Source: Rotaria socialis (taxonomy: Eukaryota; Rotifera; Eurotatoria; Philodinida; Philodinidae). Taken from it: a stretch of DNA of 64,000 bases. The notes under the pieces are model-generated. The model did not search any database, was not told the DNA's origin, and saw only the letters and a program-made list of their open reading frames with translations. Positions 37,769-49,985 of this stretch are shown in pieces. The position numbers and the translations under genes are program-made. Position 1 is the first letter of the stretch; every line of letters starts with the position of its first letter. Where the stretch lies: assembly GCA_905331475.1 (NCBI GenBank), contig CAJNYU010001589.1, positions 301 to 64,300 on the forward strand, read 5' to 3'.

Positions 37769-39210
37769 TGTGAAGTTAATCAGTTCACCGAATAAAGATG
37801 CCGACTCACAATCTAAAGTTAATCAAGTGGTATCTCACATGTTGCTCGTTACATTGAAATGTTAAAATTAAGCCCATACCCCTCTATGTTATCTATTTAT
37901 TAGAAGCATAAATGCACTCACTAGGACAGTATGTCGAAGACATCATGAATCGACGATTTCTTTTCTTTGCAGTTTTACACTTATTAGCAAATATGCATAA
38001 TAAGTTGATACAAGTTGTGCTAACAAATACGTTGGGCACAAAAAAAAACTGTTTTTTTGATTCGCTCTATTGCTCTCTATTAGATAAGTAACGTGAGAGA
38101 AGAACAAGTAAAAACGAAGAAAAAAGTTCGAATTTATACATTCTCAATCATTGAGTAGAGACCATTGTAATAAAATTGATGGTTTTACCACGTTTATCGA
38201 AACAATAGGATATATATATATCAGCTATTGATATTCAACTTGATCGCTTCTAGGGTTTAAATACATAGTCGATCTGCTTTACTGCACGTGAGAATAGAAG
38301 ATGGATATTTTACTTTTTTTCATCTATTCAAATTGACGTCACATTTTTTTCGTATTCTTAGAATTTTAGACATCAGAAGCAAATAGTGCAATCGATGTCA
38401 TATGATTTACTATCAATTCCAATAGAAAAATAATCGTAAACCAATCAAAATTGTATCAAAACCACTAAAATGATGTTTGAAAGATTGTTTGTCTTAGCAA
38501 CATTAACTTTAGTTTTTATTTAAAAATATTCACTAGTAGCTTGCCATTCATTTTTAACACTCGATATAGATTCTGCAGAGAAGAACTGCTTCTATCTATA
38601 AATGAAAAATCTATTATCAAGTTAGATGGTGTTGTATTCAGTGTAATATATGTGGCACCCTCTATTGACATCTCAATAATCTTTTGATATAGTTAATTGA
38701 AGATTAGATATATGTTCTTTAATTAAAGTCTGGAAATGATAATTAAATAAAAGTTTGTCTTGCATTTAAGTGACCTCTAGATAAACATATATTTTGAACT
38801 GAAATCTTTCTTTCAGTAGACAATCTCCAGTGACTTTGAATAACATGTAAAGATATATTCTTTGATTGATTCTCCTCTTTGCCGACTGTTTTGATCTCTT
38901 TCTATCGATGATGCCCTGGAGTCAACTAAATTTATCCATCCATATGCGTTTCTCTTTTCTAGAAACATCTCTCATTTTTATAGTCGATTTCATCGAAGAA
39001 AGTGAATAGATATATCTTCTATATATCCCTCGATAAATGCTTTGAAACGAACGTGCTTGTTTGTGTTTAGTATATACCATTGTCTAACGATAGCCGAAAT
39101 CATTTAAGTGACCAACATAGAAAAGAAATACTAGTGTATTTTTGATTTAAACGTTTTCATTTCTTGTCTTTCTCCGTGTCTATACATCGATAGCAGAATT
39201 AGATATCAAA
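37769..39210. other. divergent intergenic region, SOAT and LSM14
   Basis: About 1.4 kb between two divergently transcribed genes, so both promoters should be here. No open frame above 60 codons and no clear TATA element was seen near either start. Confidence 0.5.
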
Positions 39211-40857
39211 ATGAGCTTAGCTAATGCTACTACATCATTGAAGAAAACTTCATCATCTGGTACAACAGATTCACCGTATCTTGGTTCGAAAATTAGTCTT
39301 GTATCAAAAGCTAAAATTCGTTACGAAGGTATTCTATATACAATCGATGCTAACGAATCGACTGTAGCACTTTCGAAAGGTAAGAATTACGAAAGAAAAC
39401 ATTTAGAAAACGAAGGATTTGTTTGATTTAGTACGTTCATTTGGTACCGAAGATCGTCCAACTGATCGACCTGTACCAGCTCGTGATGAAGTCTTCGAAT
39501 ATATTATTTTTCGTGGTGCTGATATTGAAGATCTCCAAGTACGCGAACCTCCACAAAGTTCATTAACTCAGGATCCAGCTATTGTTGAGGTACGCATCAT
39601 CGATTATGAATCCGGATCCAATATTACCTTTTTGTATTATCTTTTAATAGTCGTCGGCATATCAGGATAATGCTCGTTCGAATTCAATTGGAACCAATAC
39701 TAACCTTGCAGGTATAGAAATAAATGAATATTATTTATTAGTTTTTGTTTTTTTCTTGAACATCTCATTCTAGGAATATCTCAGAATGGCCAAACACGTT
39801 CATTATCCAATCGAGGTACAATGCCATCACCACCTGTCCGCAAAGGTAATAGCAAAGGTGTAAAATCATTTGAACCGTCACGTCCATTCAATAACAATCA
39901 ACAACGTTCATCAAGAGGATTTCATCAACAAACACCATCATATCAATATGATGGTCAAGATTATTCCTATGGTTATCAACGACGCGTTCGTCAACAAGAT
40001 TACTATAACGATTATATTCCAAATCGTCGAAACAATGGTTACACCGATTGGCCACGTAAAACACAACATTTTTCAAGACAACCACAAAACTACAATGACA
40101 ATGGATATTATCCATCGAGACGTAAGTTTAAAATTTTCAATCGATCTCTGAAAATTTATTTTATAATCAAAGGTCAACAACCACCAACAGGAAGATTTAA
40201 TCATCGCCAAAGACGAAATTCAACCGGCGGCATCCCTAATAATCAGCAACACACGCGAAACAATCGCCAACAACGCGAACGTAGTAATGGCAACAATCAT
40301 TCATCATTGAAATTCGTTGGTGATTTCGATTTTGAAAAATCGAATGCTGAATTTAATAAGAATGCTATTGAAGATGAAATTAAAAAGAGCTTATCAATTA
40401 AAACACCTAAAATTGAACCAGTCATTGATTCACCTAAGATTGAACAGGAAAATAATAAAGAAAATCAACCGACAGTTTCATCATCAACACAATCCGAGCC
40501 ACAGGAAACCCATGCCGATGATTATTATGATAAACAAAAAAGTTTCTTTGATCGTATTTCATGTGAAGCTACAGCAAAAGAAAAAACGTAAATTTTAACG
40601 AAAACGAAAAGCCGTTTTTTTCTTCATTGACATTTAAATGAATCATTTTGTTGTTTAGTAATGCTCGTCGTAATCGCAACGAAGAACGTCGTGTCAATGC
40701 TGAAACATTCGGTTTAAAATATCGTTCAATACAACAAGGTTCAAGTCAACGTACTGGCTACCGACGAAACTATAACAATGGTTATCATCAACGAAGCTAC
40801 GGCAATCGCAATGATATGTACTACGGCAATGTAAGCAATCGCGTGCGGGCCTATTAA
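39211..40857 (+). CDS. LSM14: LSM14 / Scd6 / RAP55 family mRNP protein
   Basis: Six exons in phase: 39211-39379, 39432-39589, 39651-39711, 39774-40121, 40173-40587, 40659-40857; 449 residues. The N-terminal Lsm domain is near canonical: [63 protein letters not shown]. The middle is rich in Gln, Asn, Arg and Tyr with RG-type pieces. The C-terminal half has the DFDF box ([16 protein letters not shown]), the FFD box ([13 protein letters not shown]) and the TFG box ([13 protein letters not shown]), followed by an RG/Tyr-rich tail. The family represses translation and promotes decapping in P-bodies and germ granules, through DDX6 and EDC4/4E-T contacts on the FFD and TFG boxes. AATAAA at 41134-41139 may end the transcript. 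Confidence 0.96.
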
Positions 40858-41224
40858 ACATATGGAGATATGTTGCGTACGTTTATAGTCATTTGGTTCA
40901 ATCGTATTTCTCTTTCGTTTAAGCTGTGACTTTTTTTCTTCTTCTTCTTATTATTCTCCTTTATATATTTTATTTTCCTTTTTTGTGATTGTCATTATCG
41001 TGATAGAGTTTTTTTATAGAAAAAAAAGCGAATTAAGCGATGTTTGATGAGAGAGAAGAACAGCAACAGGAAATATATAGGCATGTTTTTATTTTATTTG
41101 TATGGAAAAAAATTGTTTCTTTTCTTTAAAACAAATAAAAGTTTGACAGAAAAGATCTTACTCAAATGATCTATTTTACATTTGAGAAAATCATCGACGT
41201 AATTGACGCAAATATCAACATGAA

Positions 41225-41712
41225 AAGTGATCATGTTGAATTCTTCGCTTAAATATGATTGAAACTATTTTGAATAGTAAATTGTCAATGGGATATATCA
41301 AACTATGAATACAGCATTAGTACGAGACGATATTTAAAACTTCTTTACATGCTTCACTATACGATGTTGAAAGATTATCGGATGTCATTGAGTGGTATCA
41401 TTTCGAGATGAGCCAATATTTTGAGTGGAAAACTTTATCTCGTACGTAACGAGCATCGCATATAGTTAATCTATAAAGCCAAAACGAATAGTTAAAATTA
41501 ATATCAAATGTATGAATATAATTGACTGATAATGAAATATTATTTTCCTACGGGTTTTGGCATTTATTTCGAATCAAAAATAATACGAACAAAAAAAGTT
41601 TTAATTAGTATTTCTGAATCGAATAAAACAGAAAGAAAAATATCTGATCATCCTTGATCTTGCTATGTTAACTTACTGTTTTTGACATCGTAGTTTATTA
41701 AAATAAACATTT
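41225..41712 (+). repeat. dispersed 0.5-kb block, degraded copy
   Basis: Aligns in the same orientation with 46405-46948: both contain CTTCGCTTAAATATGATTG, GACGATATTTAAAACTTC, CTTTACATGCTTCACTATAC and GTTTATTAAAATAAACAT-like ends. This copy has frame-breaking changes relative to the other and an 18-base repeat of GAGATGAGCCAATATTTTGA-type sequence, so it no longer encodes the open frame seen there. Confidence 0.75.
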
Positions 41713-42313
41713 ATCCATTGCTGATGTCTTTGGAAAAATTGTCGATAATGAAAAGATTTTACACTGGTTGTAGAAGAAAAAAAATCGAAAATACTCATAG
41801 TGATAACAATATTTCTTGAGGGTGTTCACTTCAAGAGTTTATGATTACAGTAGAACATTCATTTTTTCCAAAAAACTATATGAAACTGTAAAGTTTGGCT
41901 TTACTCTACAATTATCGTTTTCAGCTATCGTGAAGATTTCAAAATATTCATCATTCTCTCTTTGTTTGTCGTCATTAGGGTAGTGGTGTGAGTGTGATTA
42001 GATTTAGAATACCGTACCACGACAACGGTTGTTTCTGTCTTGGCTAGACTTTATCAGGTGGTATTCTTAAAATCATATCTACTTAGATATTGTAATTCTT
42101 AGATTGATTCTGATAGATAACATTCGAATTACAAATTTCGATACAATCATTAATATTACATTTGCTCATTTTAAATTTTCCAAATAGAACTAGGGTGTGC
42201 TTTTTCAGCTAATCGTTGTGTTCCAACCTTGCTTAAGGGACTCGTAAGGTAGTTTTGACGTTCATAACTATCCGAAGAGCATACAACTCATAGATAAGTT
42301 ACGTAATATACAC

Positions 42314-42372
42314 AAAGGGTGTGGGTGCCAATGTATTATTCATTGAACATGCCAACACCCCCACATCCCAAA
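42314..42372. repeat. GT-rich hairpin
   Basis: AAAGGGTGTGGGTGCC on the left and GCCAACACCCCCACATCCC on the right face each other across about 25 bases. It belongs to the GGGTGTGGG hairpin set seen elsewhere in the window. Confidence 0.6.
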
Positions 42373-42820
42373 GAAATTTAGACTCTGTAATAGAATAATA
42401 CATGTGAGTGATTAATGAAATACGATCAGAAATTAGATGTGAGATATATAATCAGAGAATTGACGTTTTTCTCTGTCTGATATTTAACCATACTGCGAAT
42501 GTAGTTGTTAGACTAGATATTCGTCAATATTCTTATCAAACGTTTACATATCAACTGCCCCATGCATGTTTCAAAATTTGAAAAGAACTGATGCTTGAAA
42601 TAGTTTGTGCACTATTCATCAACGTCATAAACACTGCCTTTAATAAATACAACATCCAATAAAGAGTGCAATTCTATTGGTAAGATTATAAACGTTCATC
42701 ATCGACATCTAGTGTCTGATTGAGTTGTCTCAGCTAACTGTCCTCACCCGAAGGTAACAGAATGTGCACCACGTATTATACAAGTGCTTTTTCGTTTGTT
42801 TTTTCACCAGCAACTGGCAT

Positions 42821-42925
42821 GGGTGTGGGTGTGCATATTTTCTACATTCGTACCCACACCCACATATTGTGGTGGTGGTGGTGGTGGTGGGTGTGAATAT
42901 TCTCTTTTATCACATACTCACACCA
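42821..42925. repeat. GT-rich hairpin plus (GGT)n
   Basis: GGGTGTGGGTGTG at 42821-42833 pairs with TACCCACACCCACA at 42851-42864. A (GGT)7-like run and GGGTGTGAATAT follow, with a second facing CACATACTCACACC. These are interstitial telomere-like motifs in both orientations. Confidence 0.65.
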
Positions 42926-43161
42926 GTCATGAACGAAAGTCTCTCTATCTACTCATAGATATGCTTATTTAGTCTATTTTTTGGTTTAAATGCCTATGGA
43001 CAACTACCAAATCCTACGTTCAGAGCTTTGTTTCACCATCGTTTATTTCTGAAAAATTATTCACTGTCGAACATGCTTATGCACATATACTCTAGCTGAT
43101 TTCGATACAATTGCTAGATAATTCATAAAAAATGCTACCTATACTGGTGTACTCTCTTATA

Positions 43162-43360
43162 CCCAGGTGAATCAATCCGATACCGAATTCCATCGGATTC
43201 TATGGGGTCCTACCATCCGACGAAATCCCGTTGGATTCCTGGTTGAGGAATCAATGTCGAATCCGACGATAATCCGATAGTTTCCTTGCGCCTTCCGAAG
43301 AGCTCCGTCGGATTCCAATAGGAACTCATCGGATCCTAGGCTAGGATTCATTCTCCTGGG
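43162..43360. repeat. 199-base TA-flanked MITE
   Basis: The ends CCCAGGTGAATCAATCC and, reverse complemented, CCCAGGAGAATGAATCC are terminal inverted repeats, each bordered outside by TA. The interior is built of repeated TCCGAT / ATCGGA phrases (AATCCGA, TCGGATT), so the whole element can fold. The layout is typical of a Tc1/mariner-type non-autonomous element, though it is unrelated in sequence to the one in the NFI intron. Confidence 0.8.
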
Positions 43361-44043
43361 TAACTATGTTCTTCTTTTTTATTTAGACCAACATGAACAA
43401 TTACTGAAATTATTATGTCTAGTGCTATCTTTTGAGCAATTAGCTTGCATTCATCATGAAATACCAAACATGATGGCACGTAAGTCTTATTGAAAATAAA
43501 TTTCGTGAGAAAGATTCTTCATATATGGTTATATGATATATGATAAGAATAAATGAAGAAAGTATTAAAAAAGATAATATTGAAAGTCTAGAAAGATAAA
43601 AAGAAATTTCAATGCTAAATTCAATATTACCAAACGAAAAATTTATTTTTGCTTCATTTCATCTACTCGTATCATCAATAAACAAGTAGAAGACGAGTAG
43701 CTTCTAAATAATAGTATTAGAAATTAGTAAAGTGCTTCTTTATTTTACAGTACAGGGATGTGTGCTTGGGTTCGAATACTCACCGATCTTTAAGATTGCG
43801 TCCTTATCGTTCTATCGGCATGAACTGCATTTCTCTTGAAAGTCGTATAGAAAAATCATATTCTTTTCGGATTATCTGAACATGCGGTTTCTTCATTGAA
43901 AATGTTTACCTAGTCTAGAAGCCTTTTTTATTCATCATTTCATAGTACATGGATAAGAAAAGTTGAAATAGATAGTTGAATAATGAACACATAGACAGCA
44001 ACACACATAAAGAGAGCACGCCGAATCGAAGACGAACGAAGCC

Positions 44044-44498
44044 TTACGCTTGATTATATCCAATTGGCTTCTGTAAGTGAAAAAATACAACTTAATGTTC
44101 ATTTTGAAGAATGCAAAACAGGTGACACTTACAAATCCACTAAGCATTTTTACAAGCAAAGCGGTAAGATTATTTTTGTCGATATTTTCCTTCATTATAT
44201 CTCCAAATAAATTCCGTAAGTACATGAGCATCTCATAAAGTTGCTCTTCATGAACTTTAAAATCGTGAAGCAAAGTTACTTTTGTTTTTGTGAGATCCTC
44301 TAGAAATACAAGAAAACAAATGGGTGCGTGAATTCTTGTTGAATAGCTTACTTGTTTGAATACAGCAGTATTGCGTCAGAAAATGGTCAACTCGCATAGC
44401 AGTGGTCATGCTATGCTCGAGTTGCTCTTCATTACTCAAATCTTCGAAGAAAATTGGCGGCCGAATGTCATAAACGCCGCTGGAAAAGGATTCATCCT
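44044..44498 (-). CDS. hypothetical protein, partial, three exons
   Basis: Exons 44498-44352, 44299-44133 and 44070-44044 join in phase with good GT and AG ends and a stop (TAA, 44046-44044). The readable product includes SSGVYDIRPPIFFEDL, SNEEQLEHSMTTAMRVDHFL, HDFKVHEEQLYEML and MKENIDKNNLTALLVKMLSG: mostly helical, acidic, no cysteines of note and no membrane helix. The 5' end is missing; the first exon starts at an acceptor and I could not find what precedes it. The family is not recognised. It could be the end of a real gene or a gene remnant; phase-compatible splicing argues for the former. Confidence 0.4.
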
Positions 44499-45189
44499 CT
44501 AGAGTAAAGAGTAACTATATTTGTCACAAGCTTTTGATATACGTTCTGTGATGAACGGTTGTTGTCATTCTGTTTATGATGACTATGTGACCATGAAGAG
44601 CAAGAAAATGCAACTATGGAAAGGATTTATGCAGAATTCCGCTGATCTCTTGTATGTGTGTTGCCTATCCAAATAAAAGGACGACATCGTGAGAACATCG
44701 TTCGTGGTTGTTGCTACTAATTTGGTGGCTGGTTCAATTATACTGACCAATCATATGAAAGCACAGATAGGTGACTCTACGGTGCGGGTTGTCACCAGTG
44801 TATGAGCCTGACGGAAATTTCAATTTCTGATTCGTAATTTTTATGTTTTGTCGAACCTAGCATTCCACTAACTAATCGTAATAAAAAAGCGAATCATAAT
44901 GTCTATACATTTCAATCATTCTTTTATTTAGATCTAGTCACTTAACTCATTTTTGAGATTTTCTTAAAACGAAAAACAAATGACAACACAAAATATTTCT
45001 TCATCTTCTTCGACTTATACAATTCATCATCGACGTAATAAATTTTAAAAAAGCATTAAAAATACTTAACCAGCAAATATGAATGATTAGAGTAGATATT
45101 CTCTTTTCTTAGCTTCTTCTTAAGCAAATTTATTTATTTTTATTTCAAGCAATTACATTATGTATTATTGATTCTGCTTGTTCCAATAG

Positions 45190-45976
45190 ACGAATTCTTT
45201 CGTCACACTTGAGAATCGTTATGTATATGAATATATTAATGATGAACAACAAGTAGCTCGTACACTGGTTGAAACAAAAACTTTACTATCACAACATCAA
45301 TTACGTATTTATATTGTGGATTCATTTAATGTTGTATATTTCAATATGTCAAAGAAAATGAAGATATCCATACAATTAGTTTTGAAATTGTATTATCATG
45401 TGGGGAAAAAGAAATTGTGCAAAACAAAATTTTTTTATGAAAATAAAAATAAAAATAAAATCTTTTTAGGATATTTCTGTACCACGAGAGATTGACCATT
45501 ATATATCAACATTTATTTTCAGCTGTCATATACTTTGTTGGAATTCGACGAGGTACACATGCAAGTTAATAAAAATTTAATTTTTTAGAATAATATTTTT
45601 TTGTCTTCGATTGACTTTAGTGATTTTGTTCATTATCTTGGCGAATCTGTTCGAAAAGATTATAGTGAACAAATAACATATGTTATATCACATGCAAATA
45701 TCGGTGAAAAATATCTTTTAAAAGAGTTTTTTTATTTTCTTATGAAGATATTTAATGATTTGGTTTGTAAATTCTTTAGACAGCATTTAAAATCGAAAGA
45801 AGTGGCTCTCTAATAGAGGAATGACTTTTACGTTGTTGACATGCCAAAATAATCGTCAATTTAATCCATTTGATTCTGAATTTATTCGAATATATCGTGA
45901 TAAATCATTACATAATATTAATTTACTCTTTTTTGATTTTTATAATGAAAATGATTTACAACATTTACGTACTTGA
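45190..45976 (+). pseudogene. coding remnant of an unrecognised gene
   Basis: Three protein-like stretches lie in order on the plus strand. After an AG at 45189 comes FVTLENRYVYEYINDEQQVA then RTLVETKTLLSQHQ; near 45610, FSDFVHYLGESVRKDYSEQI; near 45825, MTFTLLTCQNNRQFNPFDSE, FIRIYRDKSLHNIN and LLFFDFYNENDLQHLRT before TGA. Junction phases between them do not give one clean reading frame by eye, and simple-sequence insertions separate them. They look like pieces of one former host gene. No domain is recognised. A functional gene with introns I failed to resolve remains possible. Confidence 0.35.
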
Positions 45977-46265
45977 ACCAATGAACATGGATATTTTTTA
46001 ATGCTTTTGTTGGCTATATATAATACAAAAAGGTTATGTCTCACAGCAGAAACTCTCACTCAAGAAAATAAATCTGCAACTTGATTTTCTAAGTGAAATT
46101 CAAGAATTTTTATGAGCTTCATTTTGTCTTCATTGAGAGAATCTCGAGGAGATTTTTAAACAGAACATATTTCAACTGAGATTTTCTCATCAATTAGGCC
46201 TTCAAATCCTAAGAAGCATATTCTTAGGATCATGAAATCTAATTATCAGCAAAATTTCAAATCTT

Positions 46266-46375
46266 GAGGGTGTGGCTGTGGGCGTTGGTGTGACTGTAAC
46301 TGTGGGTAGAAGTCGATTTGGGTGTGATTGAAATAAAGACACCCGAACCCCCATCCACACCCACACCCAAATATC
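46266..46375. repeat. GT-rich hairpin
   Basis: GAGGGTGTGGCTGTGGGCG and GGGTGTGATTG phrases on the left face CACCCGAACCCCCATCCACA and CCCACACCCAAAT on the right. It sits directly before the better copy of the 0.5-kb dispersed block. Confidence 0.6.
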
Positions 46376-46404
46376 GAGATGAAAAGTCTATTTATTCAGA
46401 ACAT

Positions 46405-46948
46405 GTGGAACTCTTCGCTTAAATATGATTGAAACTATTTTGAATATTAAATCATCAATGAATATATCAAACTATGAATACAGCATTGGGACGAGACGAT
46501 ATTTAAAACTTCTTTACATGCTTCACTATACGATGTTGAAAGATTATCGCATGTCATTGAGTGGTATCATTTCGAGTGGAAAACTTTATCTCGTACGTGA
46601 AGTCAAAACTAATTTGCAAAAAATGAAAGTTTTTTCGCCATTCTATTTTCAATGTTACAAAAGAAATCATAATGAATCTTTTGAACTTACTGGTTGACTC
46701 TAAATTTTCGCTTTTCAAACGATGAATGCAAAGAAAAGTAGTTCTTTAAAATTTAAATAAGAAAAAAAGAATAGTTAAAATTAATATCGAATCTATCAAT
46801 ATAATTGATTTATAATGAAACATTATTTTCTTATGGGTTTTGTCATTTATTTCTGAATTGAATAAAACAAAAAGAAAAACCGAATCTTTCTTGATTCTGT
46901 CATGTTAATGTACTGTTTTTGCCGTCGTAATTTATTAAAATAAACATA
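46405..46948 (+). repeat. dispersed 0.5-kb block, better-preserved copy
   Basis: Partner of 41225-41712. It contains a 90-codon open frame at 46425-46697 (MIETILNIKSSMNISNYEYS ... NHNESFELTG) that is broken in the other copy. The translation has no recognised domain, but its composition is ordinary for protein. The block may carry a fragment of a host or element gene. Confidence 0.65.
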
Positions 46949-48147
46949 TTGCAAATTTTATTATAAAATAGCATCAACATGAATATTAGTGTCCTAGAAT
47001 AAAAATTGAAACTTAATACCAGTCTAAAATTTGCTTTTTCACACGAGCAAAAAGAAAATTTGAGTTTTTTTGTACGATTAATAAATTTCAAAGCGTCAAA
47101 CTGTTCTGTGATCAAACTACTATTAAATAAACGGTCTTTTTCTCACATCATGAAGAATATCTAATGATAAAGTTAGATGGTTTAAATTTTGCTTGTTCTA
47201 CGCTGGATGTTTGTATTAGAAATATTTTTGGCGCAATGCTATCAGTACAGGATACAGTTGTAACGAACAACTTGATTAGAATAGCTTGTGCCACTCCCGG
47301 CAAAGATATGTTTATTAGGCTACTTCAAGTTATCCAGAGTGTAACGACAAAACTAGAGAGTGTCGCCTATGCCCGTCGGCATGATGGTGTATTGTGTCAT
47401 CTGACATCTCCAGAGTGTAACAACTTCATACATAACACACGTATATATATAGGGGAGAGATAGAAGAGAGACAAGAGAGAGTGATATTAGAACAATGGAA
47501 AGAGAACATAAAGAAGAGGAAGGAGAATCATCGAAGCGTGCAATCAATATCGGCACAGTATTCATCAACATTTAATTAATCCTCAAATTGCAGTTGCTTA
47601 TAAACAATCATTATTTCATTCTTTAGTAAAGTTTATTATTTGTATCACTTTCTAATGTTATTTTTTAAATTTTTAGACAAGTTCTTTATATTCTCACGTG
47701 GTTGAACTATATGAGCAAAAATGGAGTGCAAGCTAAATTGCCAACAGGTTGCTCGACGTTTCATCGAAGAAACAATAGGTTTAAAGTGGCCGGACGGTGT
47801 TTCAGTTGCTGGTGACGTATTGCCGGTGATGATTAACTTTAATGTGTTGTTTGTTTCATCGAAAAACAGAAAAAACGTAAAAGAAATAGAAATACAGAAT
47901 AGCTGTTACTTTTTTTTATGGACTAGTATATTAGTAAATTTAGATTTGATTTAGTATTCTTTCAGATAGTTAAATGAAATACCTGAAGTTAATATGAATA
48001 TTAAACAACCAATGGCACTTATTGTTATGCGTATAACTATCGGTAACTTAAATTGATGAATATAACGAATCACAATTACATTCGTGTGCTACAACAATTT
48101 GATTTAACCATCTAATAGGATGTCCAGTCTTTTTTCTTAACTATGGT

Positions 48148-48435
48148 GTTAGCGTCAGAAGATGGTGCTTACTGACGCTAAACGTTTATCTTATGTTATC
48201 TATTTTTTGAATCTATGATTTGATTATTACATAATCTCTCAACTATGATTCATCTCGTGATTATCTTTGTCTTTCGTTATTGCGCAGTTGTTGATATTCT
48301 ATCGTATCGATCTCTCGATACTCAATATATTCTATATATGATACGACGACAAAGTCGATTATTAAATCATGTTTAGCTCTCTAATTTTGGCAGACTAAAT
48401 GTTAGCGTTAGTGATGGATCACACTAACGCTAAAC
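48148..48435. repeat. paired GTTAGCGT hairpins
   Basis: Two hairpins share the same stem: GTTAGCGTCAG ... CTGACGCTAAAC at 48148-48183 and GTTAGCGTTAGTG ... CACTAACGCTAAAC at 48401-48435, about 220 bases apart. The stems are nearly perfect. They may mark the ends of a small element; the interval between them has no coding signal. Confidence 0.55.
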
Positions 48436-48447
48436 GAAGGTTAATAC

Positions 48448-48519
48448 ATTCTTCTAGTCTAAATGGTAGGACATCTGCCCGGATAGCAGAAGGTATGGGT
48501 TCGATCCCCACGAAGGTCA
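48448..48519 (+). tRNA. tRNA-like sequence, probably a pseudo-tRNA
   Basis: The sequence has a D-arm (GTC ... GAC around TAAATGGTAG), a perfect 5-bp anticodon stem (TCTGC/GCAGA) with a 7-base loop CCGGATA, and a T-arm with the B-box GGTTCGATCCC. The loop has C instead of the invariant U before the anticodon (GGA read literally), the T-stem is short and the acceptor stem has about two mismatches of seven. That suggests a degenerate tRNA or a tRNA-derived SINE head rather than a working tRNA. Confidence 0.35.
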
Positions 48520-49861
48520 TATTTTTCTTCGTTCTGTCACATAACATCAGTGACATTGCTTGTCTCTTTCGCTCTTTATATATCTCTCTTTCATCCCTTA
48601 TATCTTACTTTCATTCTATACATATTAGAGCTAACACTAAATATTAGTTATACCATTGCTACAGAATCCCAAAAACGAGAGCTAACACGCGCGTCAATAT
48701 TTACTTGGAAAGTTCTTTTGGGGGAATGGCGACTGTTTTTACCAAATAATGTGTATTTTTGCATGCTTTTTGCGCGTATTTTGAAAATTAGGCATCGTTA
48801 GGCGGTTGTTTGGGAATTGCGAAGAGATGGGTTCGATAGAAAACTTTTCGTTCTACTTGGAAAATAGTTTGTGAGGTCTGGAACGCTGTTTGAAGCGAAT
48901 TCTTTCTCAAAATACTCGAATCCTGACCTAAGATACCCTGCGTATGATCTACAAAGTTCCCCATCAAAATCGAATAGCATGTTTTCTAAATTGATGTTAC
49001 TAGTAAGTTCTATTTGCAGCAATAAAATTTGCGCCTATTATCTATTTGAAATTCGTTTGTTTATATAGGACAGAAAACATGTAATCCAAATTGAATATTG
49101 TATGTGTGAATGGCTCTTATTATTAATGTCAATTGCAAGGCAAGAATAGCGTGAGTATGATTTGTGCGAATATTTTTTTTACTATGATGGAGTGCAAAAG
49201 ATCGAAGTAAAATTAAAACTTATTTTTTTTTATTGTTGTGCCTTATTGACTTCAGTTTGAAGGTTTAACAAATGTGAGTATTGGGCTTTTACATAACTTT
49301 TGTTTGATTAGGTCGTGTTGAATGACAACTTGAAAATCAGATATTTAATGTTTGAGGCATTTAAATCTAGTTTAATGGTATGCGTCGCTGTAAATCAGCT
49401 GTAAATTTTATCGAGTGAAATTGTCCTTTTTATGTTTAAGTCCGTCGCAATGAGAAGTCAAAACATGCTGGATGGGCTGGTTTGAAGCACACTGCTTCAG
49501 CGTGTATCATTTTCGACTCACAGAACAACGAATGAATCGAAGAAGCGTCTGTGTCGTGTCTCATAAACTACATATTCTGCAAAACGATGAACATATCCAA
49601 AGTGCGTTTGTTGAAGCTTAACGGATACGTTGAGATCGTTAGGTGTGGTGCTTTTCTTTCTGTGCTTGACCATCGTAACTTTTCCGTTGAGCTTTGTTGA
49701 AAGCACTTAGATTCTTCGTTCGTTTGAAGAGTATATACAGTTGTACGGCATGACACAATCGGTTCCAAGAGTTGTTGGTTTCTGTGGGAGAGGACGTTGC
49801 ATGCTGGCTCGGTGTGCCTTACAACATGTATTAATTGTGGAGCAGTTTTGTTCACTTTTTC

Positions 49862-49985
49862 GAAACCCTTGCATAGGTTTATGTGCGTTTCCCAACCCTT
49901 ATAAGGGTTTAGGAAAGTTTTACATACCGTAAAAAGGGTTTATTATAAGTTGCACTTTCATCAACCCTTTAAGGGTATTTTGTTC
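49862..49985. repeat. cluster of AACCCTT/AAGGGTT palindromes
   Basis: AACCCTTATAAGGGTT (49894-49909) is a perfect 16-base palindrome. AAACCCTTG, AAAAAGGGTTT and AACCCTTTAAGGGT lie within the next 80 bases, and TACCGTAAAA and TTTTACGGT face each other. The type is unknown; it could be an element terminus. Confidence 0.5.

Larger units (their letters stand above)
40858..44043. other. repeat-bearing intergenic region
   Basis: No coding exon is supported. It carries the 3' end of LSM14, a degraded copy of a 0.5-kb repeated block, two GT-rich hairpins and a TA-flanked MITE, each listed separately. The frames at 42764-42972 are by-products of GGT/GTG repeats. Confidence 0.5.

Noticed and set aside
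42764..42972. Small open frames with Val/Gly runs
   Set aside because: They encode the (GGT)n and GGGTGT repeats directly and are by-products of the hairpin.
47164..47463. 99-codon plus-strand frame with ordinary composition
   Set aside because: No domain, no splice partner and no repeat copy; not enough to call a gene.
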